A DNA stretch of 64,000 nt from Morella rubra (lineage: Eukaryota; Streptophyta; Magnoliopsida; Fagales; Myricaceae): the NCBI GenBank assembly GCA_003952965.2, contig CM025854.1:4509931-4573930 (forward strand), given 5' to 3'. The notes under the pieces were generated by a model. That model was not told where the DNA came from and ran no database searches. It was given only the letters and a program-made list of their open reading frames with translations. Each line of letters starts with the position of its first letter. Position 1 is the first letter of the stretch. The position numbers were made by a program, and so were the translations under genes. Below are positions 1 through 12,279 of the stretch, one piece after another.

Positions 1-308
1 GGAGAGGCACATGAATTGTAATTATAATCCAGAACATGTTTAATGATATTTAAGGTGTAGATGGTGCTGCTTCTTCAAACACAACAGGAATTGTAGGACA
101 TGAGAACTTGTTGATGTAGCTAGTGCAAACCAACAAATCAAACGTCTCTAAATTTCCCAAAGAATATGAGATTTAGCCCTCCTATATCACGACATTATTC
201 AAACACCGGATTAGACTTATACAGTAAGAAATACCACCTCTAGACAAATAAACTAATCGATATCTCTATCTCACACCAATAAAGAGTAAGACTTTCCAGG
301 CAATGTAC
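1..308 (-). other. MKK3 intron 2 (partial)
   Basis: Starts with GTACATTG immediately after the exon 2 codons for FEK. I could not recognise the next MKK3 exon (expected to begin around a REKRQQLL-like motif) in these bases on the minus strand, so the whole stretch is treated as intron. Confidence 0.7.
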
Positions 309-797
309 CTTCTCAAAGATATTGATCTTCTTCAAGGCTAAAATTCTATGACTAGGAATATGTATAGCTCTCTGAACGACACTGCTGGCTCCACTGCCTA
401 TTGCTCCAAATATCCTCATCTCCTGTGAAGCACACCTGTAAGTCTTCTCGCTCCGGTCGGTCTCATCCACCAGCGGCCAAGATGTGCACTTTTGCAACCC
501 GAGCTCATTAATATTGTACACTCCATAAGATCTACTCAATAAATTAACGGTCCCACCGTCCGACAGCTTCAAAAAAGACCAACAATTCAATACGAAAAAC
601 AAAAACCAGAACCAAAAAAAGAAAAAACCAATCTTTTTTTTCTTATTTTGCATTTATCAGCGTGTCAATTTTCATCTGCAATGCGAAGAGATTACCGTGT
701 AAGAATCACAAGGGTCCAAAGTCGACCCAGCCGAGAAGCCCTTTTCCGCATCAAATAATGGCACAAGCTTTTTTCGTAGTTCCTCCAATCCAGCCAT
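309..797 (-). CDS. MKK3: MAP kinase kinase 3 (MKK3-like), first two coding exons; gene continues past the left edge
   Basis: Dual-specificity MAPK kinase of the plant MKK3 clade, which activates group C and other MAPKs in defence, ABA and seed-dormancy signalling. Exon 1 is 797-696 (34 codons, starting MAGLEELRKKLVPLFDAEKG) and exon 2 is 566-309 (86 codons). Both donors are GT and the exon 2 acceptor is AG; joining them gives DSYT-LSDGGTVNLLSRSYGVYN, matching the family N-terminus as I remember it. Exon 2 carries the glycine-rich loop GAIGSGASSVV and the ATP-binding lysine in ILALKKINIFE. The activation loop, the rest of the kinase domain and the MKK3-specific NTF2-like C-terminal domain lie outside the window. 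A 138-codon ORF covering exon 2 plus read-through into both introns is an artefact. Identity is very likely, because MKK3 is the only MKK with this N-terminus. Confidence 0.93.
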
Positions 798-3700
798 GAA
801 GGGTTTCGCTGCTGTATTCATAAATTATCCAATTCCGCATCATATTGCGTTTGCTCTAATTAAATTCTAGAAAAAATAAACTGCATTATCCATGAAAAAA
901 TTGAACAACATAATCAATTGAAAATGTAATAAGCAAGTCAACTCGGATCGGAGGCCCCGAGAGTTTAAATTACTACAAAAAGAGACAGGTTGAGTTAATT
1001 TCCATACTTACAAGTGAAAGCTTTATAATTTCAGCAGGTTTTACCAGAATTCTCGCGCTTTATAATTTGGCGTCCTTCAAATCATTGTCAGGCGAACCAG
1101 GCGATGGTATCGTCGCGGGTTATGTTCTCTGCAGCATTCGCAGTTACGAATCATGTGGCGCCACGTAATATCGGAACGTGTGACAGACTAGTTGATCAGA
1201 CGACGTCGTCTGTTCAGTTCGGAATATTGAGTTTGGGTTTGGGCCGTAGTACGATGTACTTGGGATCCATTTTCTGCGGTTCAGTCAAGGTCCACTGGGC
1301 CTAAGGCCACTTATAATTAAGCGAAATTGTGCTATTGTATTTTTCTTCTTCCTCTTTCACCAACGGGAGGAAGATGAAAAAAAAATAATAATAATTAATA
1401 GTTAAAAGAAAGACTTAATTATATAAACAGTCTATGTGATTACGGAACTGAAAATGGAGACTATTTTATTACTATAAATTGATCACAGATACAAATTTAT
1501 ACAAACATTTACTACACAGATCATTTTGTTAAGACGTTATACAATGATTAATTGTATAATTAAGTATAAAAGAAAAAATTTCCTTGAATTCGTTCCAAAT
1601 CGTTCGGACTCATAACCTAAATAAGGCGCGTTTGCTAAAAGATATAGCTTTCAAAAAATAGATATTTCTAATTATAGAACGTAAACGGTAAAAAATTCTA
1701 ATAATTCTAATTTGGTATATATATATATATATGAAGTGTATGTTTAAGAAGAGAGGAGAAAAGACTTAAGACTATATCCATTCTATTGGCATCCAGAGAC
1801 ACTAATATTTACCAAAAAAATATTGGCATATTATTGAATATAAAGGATATATATATATATATATCAATTAATATTGCGTCACTGTGGAACTGAGGCCAAG
1901 TTGGCAACATCACCTTGAGTCCTCACTATTACCTTTCAACGCCGTAAATATCTTTCCATCATCTCCTTCCATTACTTTCCATACATACCGAATCTTGCAA
2001 TTTTAGCAAAAAACCAAAAAGAAACTCGGGAAAAAAATTAAGTACGTAGGCGAAAAGCTTCGTCCTGTGGACAACTTAATAAATTAAAGACGGAAAGTTT
2101 GACGCGGTAGTCCGGGGGTAGAAAAATTCACAGATCAGAAAACTACGGCCACGGAGTCATCTTTTAATTCAGGAACTGCATTTGGGAAGCCGGAAGAACA
2201 AGCAGGGGCCGTGCAGCCGGGGACTCGTTTCCTAACACAGATGATAGATCATAGAAGGTAATATACTATATAGCCAAGACAACGCTCATTTCTCATATAA
2301 TCAACATTTATTTCTTAATGAACAAATCAACTCAGTTGGTATATATACGAACTTGATACCATTTAAAGTGAGCACACGGGGAAGAAATTAATTAGCTTGG
2401 TAGGTAAATGACTGCAGAGAATTAATGCTACTGGCATCTTTAGAGGTTTATTATTTAAACAAAATAACTTTTCTTGTTGCTTAATAGTACCTAGCTATTA
2501 TATCAGAAATAAACCGAAAAAAAAGGTACAGAAAATTAAGGCATGCAGATGCTGACATGGATTTTCCTTTACACGGACGGACGATTTATTTGGCGACTAC
2601 CTTTTATCGTGGTTTGTGTTGGTATCTTCTTGAACTCATAGGAATGCTATTTATGCGCGGTCTGTACTGTTAATAGGCTGCAGTAGTACTGAGCGGCCGT
2701 AGCTACATGTTTGCTGTTATAAGATGCTGTACATACCTGGTTGTATTGTTCCTGCATTGACTGTGCATATATATTAATTACTTGCGATGGGTTAGTATAT
2801 ATAGTAATTTGTCAGGGATCGATGCATACCTCTTGGAGATATCATAGTTTTTTTTTTTTTTTTTCTAAGCTCTTGGAGATCATGGTTGTGAAGTAACTTT
2901 TTACCTTTTTTTGCATCTCTCTTCTAGTTTCTTGGTTGTATTACATGGAATGGGGATAGCCCCCATCTTTGTAATTAAAGGTTTTATGGTGAAGTAAACT
3001 CTACTCGGAAGATCGAGTCGTCTTAAACATCGCTTTACAAGATAAGTGATAAGAGAACTCTTCTGATCAGATTATAAGCTACCTCCTCAACTTTAGATAA
3101 GGTTAGAACAACATACTTCTAACCTTCTTAGAACTCCAAGGTTTGTAAAAGACATGGTACGCACTCCAGTGTGTTCATGCTGATCTCATATTACTCTCTT
3201 TAAATTTTCTACATCTAAGAATTCTTTGACTTAGGCATCTGTGTCACCCTCTAGCTGTTCTCTACAAGATTCTCGCTACACTTGGACTCGTAGGTTGTTC
3301 CCTCATCTTGTGGGTTTTGGCATCATCATTAGTACCCATTCTTATAAGGAACGAATCTCTTAAGTCCCAAACATATATAACAAAACCAATGATCACCAGC
3401 ATTATGCTCAGGACATTTGGAGTACTGATCATCAGTGTAATATATATATATCTCCCATCAACCAATAATTGCCGCTCTTCATTTGCATAATTCATTAAAT
3501 TAAAAAGGAATTCGTAATTTGGAACTTTTTCGATGACCCATTGCATTGATCTGACCCAGCTTACAGTGTGTAAAGTATCCTAGCAGGCCGCATGCAAGGA
3601 GAGTCGCACTTGGCCAAAATGCATGCCCGCGGACGGAACAATATTATTAGTTCCATCATCTCCATTGATCGCTGCTTCATTTGTTTTCTTGATCCCCAAA

Positions 3701-4907
3701 GGCCATGATAACAACTAATATTAACAAATTAATGGAGGGAGAGGCCGGTCATAATAAATTATGTTATCTTTGTTTCCATATAATTGTTTGTATACAAAAC
3801 AATCGAAGTTTATGCATATATATTTATGTGCCGGTACTCCGCACCGATCAGACTACAAAAGGTATAGCTAGATTCATGTGCCTTAATGAGGAGATCTGAA
3901 TAAAAATCATCATCATTTGTTCATTACTGCCATTCTCCAATCATGCACAACGGCACATGGGTCTAGCTAAAAAAAAAATACTTTGTTAACTAATAAATAA
4001 ATTGTCCATAGAACACTGCGTTTGATAGAAGTCAGTGATTTGAAAAAATTGGAGTTGAATTAGATAATAATATCAAAGGTGGAAAGCATTCTACCTAACT
4101 AGCTAGGGAACCCGTTAGACCAAAAAGAAAGAGAAAACGAAAGGAACCTCCTACCAACCTTTTAAGTTTATAATTCATTAAAGTAATTAAAATCTTATGG
4201 CTTTTTGGCCCTCTGAAAGAACAAATTAAGAAGATTACGACACAAACATACACACCGAAACAAAAGAAATTAACAAGCTGTAAATTATAATTATAATCGT
4301 GACAACATATGTGAATATATACAACAACAGTACTACACGGGCAATAACTTCTTTACACAAAACTGCCATCCCATTACTTGCCTTGTCAGGAAGCTTACGT
4401 ACGTTATACTGACAGTTACCCAAAAAAAAAAAGCTTACGTACGTACGTGTTGCAAAAAAACACTATGATTGGTACATCTGCGTTCTTGTTTCAATATCTT
4501 GAGAATTTGAATCTCTTGCAACCAAGTATCTTCATCAGTTATTGACTACATTACAATAAGTTTGACTTTGTCAGTAGTATTAGGTGCAACAAATTAAAGG
4601 TTACTTATAAGGAGCGAGCTAACAAGTGGAGGGGCGAAAATGAGAGAGACATGATTCAATCGCATTTAATTGGTATCCGTCCTTGTTATATATATTTCAG
4701 GGAGTTTGGCTTGCAGTAATTTCGCTGAAAAATGAATACTGTAGACGTGGTCATTGCTGAACTCAATAATAGAAGCTAATAGTAAAGCTTTCGGAGTTTC
4801 GTGCTGCTACTGGGAACCCAATAATTGAAGCCAACAGTGGAAAATTTCAGAGGCTGTTTGTGCATCTACGTCCATATCTACAAACAGAAGAGTCCTTGAA
4901 TATGCCT

Positions 4908-4951
<44 letters not shown>

Positions 4952-5459
4952 GTACCCATTGTAAGTATGTGTCGCATAGAAAAGTTCAAAGATTAAAGCA
5001 TATATAAATTCTTCATGTCTGTGGCGGCCTATCTCTACCAAGTTTTCTTGATTTCTTATTTCCAATGCGGCAAAGAACCAAAGAAGTCGTGCTGCAGGCG
5101 CACATTGGATACTGACTGATGTACAAAGCATGTATGCCTTTTGGCGCGAGAAATTTTTTGATCGAGATTCGAGAACATAAAGCTCACGATCATCAAGTAG
5201 CACACAGCTTCAAGCTTTGCATACCTTTTTATTAGTAGGGTTTTGGTCACAATACATTCTCTTAATTAGTATCTCAACGGAAATCAATTCCGTAGATGCT
5301 CTTTTGGAGTGCTAAAAAGAGAATTTTCATTTCCATGAGTACTAGAGGGGTCCCATATACATGTCAAAAAAATTTGCGTTGAAAGAGATTTGTAAAAAAT
5401 GGGAACAGGGAATACAAACTTGTGATTGGGGGAAGTTTCAACTTAAGCTGCCAATTTTC
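798..5459. other. Intergenic region between MKK3 and the LBD gene (divergent)
   Basis: No ORF here resembles a known protein. The first 500 bases should hold the MKK3 promoter; at 1155-1212 there is a cluster of ACGT cores, including a perfect 16-bp palindrome at 1197-1212. The rest is AT-rich with (TA)n runs near 1716-1732 and 1848-1864, a T-tract near 2850, a repeated AAGCTTACGTACGT at about 4391 and 4431, and a (GA)n microsatellite at 4912-4945. The small ORFs at 3262-3546, 4235-4423 and 4807-5250 have low-complexity or non-protein-like composition. Confidence 0.7.
4912..4945. repeat. (GA)n microsatellite
   Basis: About 17 uninterrupted GA units, then a GATAGAGAG tail. It creates poly-Leu/Ser pseudo-ORFs on the minus strand, which are not genes. 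Confidence 0.95.
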
Positions 5460-5479
5460 TGAACAGTGTCTGATATTAT

Positions 5480-5791
5480 TATAAAGACAGTGTCATAGTC
5501 ATCCTTCTTTTCTTGTAGCCTCTTTTATTGCCCTTGTCTTTTGCTTTCCGTTCCTTCTCGCTGAAAATGCTCTTTGCCTCCCCTTCTCTCATTCTCCACC
5601 TTTTGTACACTGTATTTGAAACTCACTCTCTGTATCTGACCTGCAACTAGGGCTCCCTCTTCCTTTGACCTCAACTGTAAATTCAAAGGGATTTATGTTC
5701 TCTCTATATGGCTGCGGCTTCTTTTTCCTTGGGACTGTCAGAGTATAGATCTTGAAGGGCGCCTTTCCGATCAAAGAAACGTAGACATAAA
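5480..5791 (+). promoter_or_regulatory. Probable 5' UTR exon and core promoter of the LBD gene
   Basis: Pyrimidine-rich, leader-like sequence follows a weak TATA-like TTATAAAG at about 5478. It ends at a good donor, GGGTGAGTACTGG, near 5792. A plausible acceptor (CTGCAG) lies at about 6651-6656, just before the LBD start codon. Leader introns are common in LOB/LBD genes. This is inference from sequence style; transcript data would settle it. Confidence 0.45.
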
Positions 5792-6661
5792 AGGGTGAGT
5801 ACTGGTTGCAACTCTTTGATTATTTCTTAATTTACTTATGCTGATCATTTTCGTTCATTTCTAATGAAATGTCTCTCGAGTTTTTAGGTTATAGAAGTTG
5901 TTCCAGGGTTTCGGGATGTGGATTTTATGGGTAGAATTCCAGAAAACTTTACAGGAAAGAAAAAGGTTCAAATTATGCTAGTGAGATCCCACGCTTGTTG
6001 ACTAATGACAGAGATACAAGAACAAAGCTGCAGAGAGAGAGAGTGTGAAGGAAAAGTGGTAGGTTGTGTAAGTGATTGCCATAAAAATCCAGGAATCTAA
6101 TTTTGTGGTGCTGGCTGGGGGCGAACGGGGCACTGAGAGAAAGAGAGAGAGAGAGTTTCAAAACGACAAGTACATATCTATTGAATTTGGGAACTATTGA
6201 CCAATTCAGGAGAATCCTAACACAGTAAACCATCCCTATCTTCATGTGACACATCCTTTTTTTTTTTTTTTTTTTGTTGAAGGGGGATGGAGAGGGGTTG
6301 TCAAGATGGTAATATTCACAGAAAGTAGCACTCATTTTCAAAAAAAAAACTGCTTACTTAGCAGGAAAAACAACTAAACATAATTGGAAAAAAGACAACA
6401 GCGGATGTTTTTAGCAACTATACATAATTATCCAGAAGCTGTGCTAACCCTAGTTCAAAAGTCCCAGAAAGGAATCACCAAGTCTAGTTATCCAGTTCAA
6501 CTAAGTTAGAGTGCAGTACTGCAATTGAAAAGGTCGATACATTCTTCTTAAAGGGAAACTACAAATTGAAATATGACTCCCAGTTTGAAGTGAATTAGCA
6601 ATCAACTTAAAACTTTCTTGATGAAAGATATATGGGTGACTTTTTGCTGCAGTGAAGATAT

Positions 6662-7183
6662 ATGGCTTCTTCCAGCTACTCCAATTCTCCCTGTGCTGCC
6701 TGCAAGTTTTTGAGGAGAAAATGCATGCCTGATTGCATTTTTGCCCCATATTTTCCGCCTGAAGAGCCACAAAAGTTTGCCAATGTTCACAAGATTTTTG
6801 GAGCAAGCAATGTTAGTAAGCTCCTCAACGAAGTCCTTCCGCATCAGAGAGAGGATGCAGTCAACTCTCTGGCCTATGAAGCCGAGGCACGGATAAAAGA
6901 CCCAGTTTACGGCTGTGTTGGAGCTATCTCAGTCCTCCAAAGGCATGTCCTTCGGCTCCAGAAGGAATTGGAGGCTACAAATGCAGACTTGATGAGGTAC
7001 GCTGCCTGCAACGATCAGATGCCTACGTCAACGTCCCAATATGGAAGAAGGATGGGTCATGAAGGGGGTTCTTTTGGTCAAAGTTCTGGTGTGTATTATT
7101 CTCCTCCATGGAAAATGAGCATTGTGAGGATAGAGGAGGGGAAGGTAATGCGTAAGGCTATTGCATCATTCTTATATCCATGA
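6662..7183 (+). CDS. LOB-domain (LBD) transcription factor, class I, LOB/LBD25-like
   Basis: Plant-specific DNA-binding protein of the LATERAL ORGAN BOUNDARIES family, acting in the nucleus at organ boundaries. The 173-residue ORF holds a full LOB domain at about residues 10-111. The zinc-finger-like C block is C11-x2-C14-x6-C21-x3-C25; then comes the GAS block (FANVHKIFGASNVSKLL, DPVYGCVG) and a leucine-zipper-like helix, VLQRHVLRLQKEL. The start was chosen because MASSSYSNSPCAACKF matches the family N-terminus. Similarity is highest to AtLOB and LBD25; gene order favours LBD25 (At3g27650). The last 20 or so codons look wrong: removing one base from the A-run at 7112-7115 gives a tail reading PPWNEHCEDRGGEGNA with a stop at 7153-7155, closer to family tails than the annotated PPWKMSIVRIEEG. 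The C-terminus may therefore be frameshifted or mis-sequenced, but the DNA-binding part is intact. Confidence 0.93.
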   Translation: MASSSYSNSPCAACKFLRRKCMPDCIFAPYFPPEEPQKFANVHKIFGASNVSKLLNEVLPHQREDAVNSLAYEAEARIKDPVYGCVGAISVLQRHVLRLQKELEATNADLMRYAACNDQMPTSTSQYGRRMGHEGGSFGQSSGVYYSPPWKMSIVRIEEGKVMRKAIASFLYP

Positions 7184-10100
7184 CTATATTAAGACATCTA
7201 TTGAGTTCTACCTATCTAGCTGAGTTATCTCAATGGAATATTGGAAAGGGGGGATGTGTTATATATGACCTGTGACGTCGTACGTACGTAGTAGCTTTCT
7301 TGAGAAGACTCTCGCTGAGTATAGAATATGGGGAGAACCAAATGATCGATATTGTCTTCTCTTAGTTTAAAAATAGTCAACTTGGATATCCACAATTAAG
7401 ATTCTGGTGTAGCATATAAGTGGGGATCATGTTTTTAATTAGTAAAGCTTTCGAAAGGGGTGTTTCTATAAGCTTGATTAATCTTGCAGTACCATATTAT
7501 CCTCAGTGCATTATTTGAGCATTGTCTGGAGCATGTATATTAGGAATTTCTCCTTCTTGTAAGTTGCCTCAAATTATAAGGATTTGAACCTTCACTTTGT
7601 TTATCTATGTGACTAGATGTATATATTCTCGAATATTTCCAGATTTTTATGTAGCTCAATTGTAGCAGCTGGTCTTTGCTTTCAGAAGATATTGATATAT
7701 AGTCTCTCTTCTATCAATATTTCACGCCCAATTTGTGTATAAAACCACTCAAAAGTACCCAATTTGGGTATGCCTCTCCTGTCATAATTTTACGCATTAT
7801 ATCTTTCGTCAAGTCTCTCTAATTCAGTTTGAAGGGCCACCAACCTACCATATACAGTTTATTAATTAACTGCCACCAAACTTAGCTCAATGTGGTACTC
7901 CTTGGCATGCACTTGGCACTGACGAATCCGCGCGCCACCTTGGTTTGGTTCAATATATGGTCAGGTGACTAGAACCGCGCGCGTTAATGTTGATGACAGT
8001 ACCTAGCTAATTAACAATATATGTGAAACCAGCCTTGAATATAGTACTCAACTGACATCATGCACGCTGGGTAGAACAATATTTTGGTGGCCCACCTTGA
8101 AGCATGGACTTCCCGGGACCTGCCATATTATTGTATATATCTACGTGTACACGTGCTAATTATTAATTGGTACAAAAGAACCCGATGCAAAGTATGCGAC
8201 TTAGTCCATGCATGACTCTCAAAAGAAATCTACCATCTAATTACTTGCAATATCTTAATTAAGAGGCTTCTTAGAAGGAAGATAAACCGGAGGTGCATAC
8301 ATAATATTGATCCCGCAAGAGCCTTAATATTGCCAATGAATTATTAAATCCGTTGTACATATTCGACAACAAAGAAAAGAAAGACTATAAACTTGATATA
8401 TACACGATCTTGCTTGTGAAATTCAAGTTCCTGATCTATATAATCAAAATTTTTGGTACAATCTGAAGCAGTAAGAGTCACAAAGATGCCTATGACCTAT
8501 CCTTATAGACCCGTAGAAGTAGGGATTGTTCTCCCACATGTGCTGGGGAGAAAGAAAATTAAGAAATCGCCGATCGTACTTGGATGTTAAACCCTGCTGT
8601 CTTCCTCTACAATTTACATCGTTTATCGTCTCTTAAAATTATAAACTCTTCGAAAATGCAGTAACCCTCTGGCCTTCCCCTCTGCTGTATAATATGATAT
8701 AATAAGGGTTCCGATCGATCTCTACAACGTCCAATAAACGATCGAATAATCCCCAGATCATCACCAAACAACTTCAGCATATATATATATGTGTGTGCCG
8801 AGAGTTTTACGGTTTAGATTAGAGATCGGGCCCGAAGAATATGATAAAGATTTGATGCCTTTCCAACTCGAAATTTTCTCTAACCTAGTCGGAAGAAGAT
8901 TACTGCTTTTTTCGGTTACATCAAACTTTTCAAAAGTAAGGGAAAACGCTAGCTAGCACGTTATATTAATCCTCCCCTACTCGATCTCTTTATAGAGCCT
9001 CAGCCGAGGATGATTGGTTAAATGAACTTCTCCACAAAGATAAAACAAGCTTTAATTAGATGTGATTGGTATATTATATTCACGCGTTATTGGGCTGTAA
9101 CTGTAAGGGCGCTATCAGAATTAATGAGATCTGGGATTCAAGCAACGAAGATTAAGGCTAGCTTGCTTGACTTTTCCTTGACTTACCCAAGAAGTTCTCT
9201 AATCTCTGCAGGCCTTCCCAATTATTGTAGCTTAGAGAATAAAAAGTGATATGCGGAGAAGAGAAACAAAAATTGATGAAATATTGACAAAGAAAGATAC
9301 TTCATGTCTCTCTTTCTCATGCAACAACGAGCACGCGCACTGCATACGCCAAGGCCTAACAGAATTGTGCATTTAGAATGTCTTAATCTCAGTCATGGGT
9401 CCTAGGTCATGTCCATCGGTCTCTGAGCTATGGACCACTCGCAACCGCCCAAAGGATCAAACTGACATAAAAGTTCCGAGACCGAGACCACTCCCTTCAT
9501 TGCAAAAGTTGCAATCTTAGTTGATTGATTGATTAGACGTGCCCAAGCTGGGTGAGCTTGCCCACATAACGACGATATCAGTGTCTCAATCGGGGAGCAT
9601 TCACTCCACAGAAGTTCAAGATGCCCATTTGAGGCATAACTGTTGACCTGCGTGGGAAAAGGATCGTGGTCCTCAATTGTGGTCGACAACGGCCCGGATT
9701 TAAAGGCCTCACATGAGCGATGTCTCACGGATAAAGAAAAAACTGTACTTACTCTAATAAATACTAATATAAATTACCTTAAGAAAGAAGGTTTTTTTTA
9801 ATCTCTAGATAGCATCAGGTTGTAACAATATCAAAGCGTAATTTGAGTGCTTCATTAATTCGCAAATCAAATAGATCGTCCTGGCAACAAATCTGTATCG
9901 AATTCTCTTTTTCCAAATTTATAAATTTAAGCTTTCGAGTTACTTGATACTCTAATATGTGGATCTACATTATATGTTTATACATTATGGCGGAAATCTG
10001 TCATATATTTCAATTTAGTAGTTAAAGACCAAAGAGAGGATTCCATTGTTTTCCGGATTCCTTCCCTTTTTCCTTATGTCTGGTAGGAACTTAGTCAATT

Positions 10101-11375
10101 GGGGCACAGTTTCATATCTTTTCGAATCTAACTTTGAATTCGAAGGTACAATTACTGTGATCTCCATTGATTGCCGGAAATATTGCGTGGACAAAGGGAC
10201 TCAATATTCTAGGGGGTTGAAATGGGGAATGGATCTACTAATAATAGTACACCTGCCGACATCTTAAAATGGCATGTTTAAATTGTTTTATACCTTGGTG
10301 TATTCACAGTGTTGCAAGTTACGTTTTTGTCCACTGATACGAGGGGGAGAAAAGGCATTCTTCTTTCAAATCTCTCACCCAAGTCGTAATGGATCGAGCT
10401 GGCTATACCATTAATCATGCACAGGCCCACTTAATGGCCCAGCGATAGATCTCCTTTTCTTAAGCCCAATAACCCAAACCGGAAGTTCGTGAGTAACGGG
10501 CAGGAACCTGTAAGCCCATTACAAGAAGATTGTCCCTTTGCTTCAAGTCCACCTCGTTTTAAACCCACCAAAGGCTGCGGGATTACCACTGACTCTAAGG
10601 CCATTTCAAGAAGGAGCAAATTGAGAGAGCATGACGTACAGCGTTTGTTTTTTGTTTCTTTATTTCTAGGACGGTGTTTTTTTTTTTGGCAAGCGTTTCT
10701 TAAGATGGCGTTAAACATACTTACTATGAGTTTTTTTAAGTTTTTTAAATAAATACCTTGATTGTCACGTGAATTGGTGAGGTGGCTCAGTACTATCCCT
10801 TCATGTTAAAATAAACGGACAAGATTGATCAAAGAATTGTACCATGTATAATACCCTAGGTATTTTAAGGATACTCATTATTTTTAGGGGATCAAATTTT
10901 TTTGGTTAAATACACTTTGCACTTCAATCTATTATTTTTATTATGTTACCCAATTAACTATTGATTTCAGATACTTTACACCCTCTCTACAAATTTCGAT
11001 AATTTAGATTTTGAAAATAATTTTTTGACGTGCGAAATGATAATTTTGTCCCATGATTTGTCTTTTGACAGTGATCATTTTATAAAAGTAAAATGGTACT
11101 TTTAAAGATCAAAAATTAAATTTCGTCCAAACTAACAAAAAAATTTAATGGAGAGTATAACGTTTTTAAAATTAATAGTTGGTGTGTATAATGTGATAAT
11201 AATAATATATAAGAAAACAAAATATCACAACCTTCAAAATCAAGAGGGCACAAAGAATATTTTATTTCTATTTGTTTTTTTTTCTTCATAACGACACAAC
11301 CTCATCAGGTGCAAAAATATTGAATAAATTTAGAATAATACTTTTATTTTCTCGAACAAAGGTGCTATTCTAAGT
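7184..11375. other. Gene-poor region upstream of the hAT element
   Basis: No recognisable gene. 7184-9000 is AT-rich with short motifs only. A less AT-rich block at 9400-9730 contains a 109-codon minus-strand ORF with no recognised domain; it may be an old unclassified repeat. The ORFs at 10046-10267 and 10431-10752 look like noise. A foldback MITE-like element lies at about 10906-11200. Confidence 0.65.
10906..11200. repeat. MITE-like foldback element, same family as the copy in RST1 intron 2
   Basis: The left arm (TAAATACACTTTGCAC ... ACTATTGATTTCAGATACTTTACACC) resembles the reverse complement of 20880-20962, with shared TACTTTGCAC and GATTTCAGACACTTTGC motifs. The right arm (about 11145-11200), read in reverse complement, again resembles the left arm (ATTATACACACCAACTATTAATTTT). 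Ends and target duplication are not clear, so the boundaries are approximate. Confidence 0.5.
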
Positions 11376-12068
11376 CAGGGCCTCAAGCCTAAGGCAACTT
11401 AGGCAGTTGCCTAAGGCTCACCTTGAGCAAGAGGCCCCATAAATTAAAAGAAAAAGAAAAAAAGAAATAAATAAAAAGCCCCTAACTAAACACACGGTGA
11501 AAAAATAAACTAAAAACAAGACAAGTTGAAAAGAAACACGATAAAAAAAACAAACAAAGAAAAAATTTTATTTGTTGTAAAGTGTGCTATGCATTCTGCA
11601 AGACTGGTGTGACTCTTGTAAAAAAAAAAACGTTTTGAAGTGACATCTTTCAAAGCAAGATGATAGTAGTGTGGTATGTGAAAAAACTGTAGGAGTGGAA
11701 ACAGAGCAAAACTAAACTCTTGAAGTGATGTCTTGAAACAAAGCAGGACTGGCAGACGTGTATTACTTATAAAATACTCTTAACAATACCAGTGACAATT
11801 GCTTCTGGAGAAAGGAGTTTTCAAAATTTAAACTAATAAAATCCTATTTACGGTCGATAATGTAACAAGAAAAACTAAATGGATTAGCCATTCTATTAAT
11901 TGAAAGTAACATATTAACAAATATTGAATATAAAAGTTTAATTAGTAATTTTACATGTCAAAAAACTAGAAAAATTATTTTTAAATATTTTTTTAATTAA
12001 AAATTATTTTTTTAAATTATATAAAAAAGCCTAATTTTTAACATGGATCAGGCCTCAAGCCGGCCCTG
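11376..12068 (+). mobile_element. Decayed non-autonomous hAT transposon with intact 8-bp target-site duplication
   Basis: The element starts CAGGGCCTCAAGCC and ends GGCTTGAGGC-type sequence followed by GGCCCTG, giving hAT-style CAGGGCC terminal inverted repeats. It is flanked by an exact 8-bp duplication, TTCTAAGT, at 11368-11375 and 12069-12076; 8 bp is the hAT hallmark. Inside, about 11780-11945 on the plus strand still encodes a broken hAT C-terminal dimerisation region: LTIPVTIASGERSF, then after a one-base frameshift KLIKSYLRSIM, a stop, and QEKLNGLAILLIESN. The rest of the transposase is missing. It is a 693-bp deletion derivative that could only move with a transposase supplied elsewhere. 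Confidence 0.9.
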
Positions 12069-12082
12069 TTCTAAGTGACTAC

Positions 12083-12101
12083 ATATATATATATATATAT
12101 A
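12083..12101. repeat. (AT)n microsatellite beside the hAT insertion
   Basis: A run of TA repeats directly follows the right-hand target duplication of the hAT element. Such AT runs are common near transposon insertions. Confidence 0.9.
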
Positions 12102-12279
12102 GGCTCGAGAAGGAGAAAGAATGAATGAACTAAAATAGTAATATTTTCTAGACGCATGGTCCTCTTGGCATCAAAGCAACTGCACAAAAAAAGGCCGCTA
12201 GTTTTACTATGAAAAAAAAAAAACCCACTTGTTTATTTGCATGTTCTTCAGTAGGCACGACGCAACAACCAGCAACCTT

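Noticed and set aside
240-653. Single 137-aa protein starting MQNKKKKIG
   Set aside because: It is MKK3 exon 2 with intronic read-through on both sides; the true start is in exon 1 at 797.
4807-5250. Overlapping minus-strand ORFs with Ser/Leu runs
   Set aside because: Generated by the (GA)n microsatellite; no domain, no plausible splice structure.
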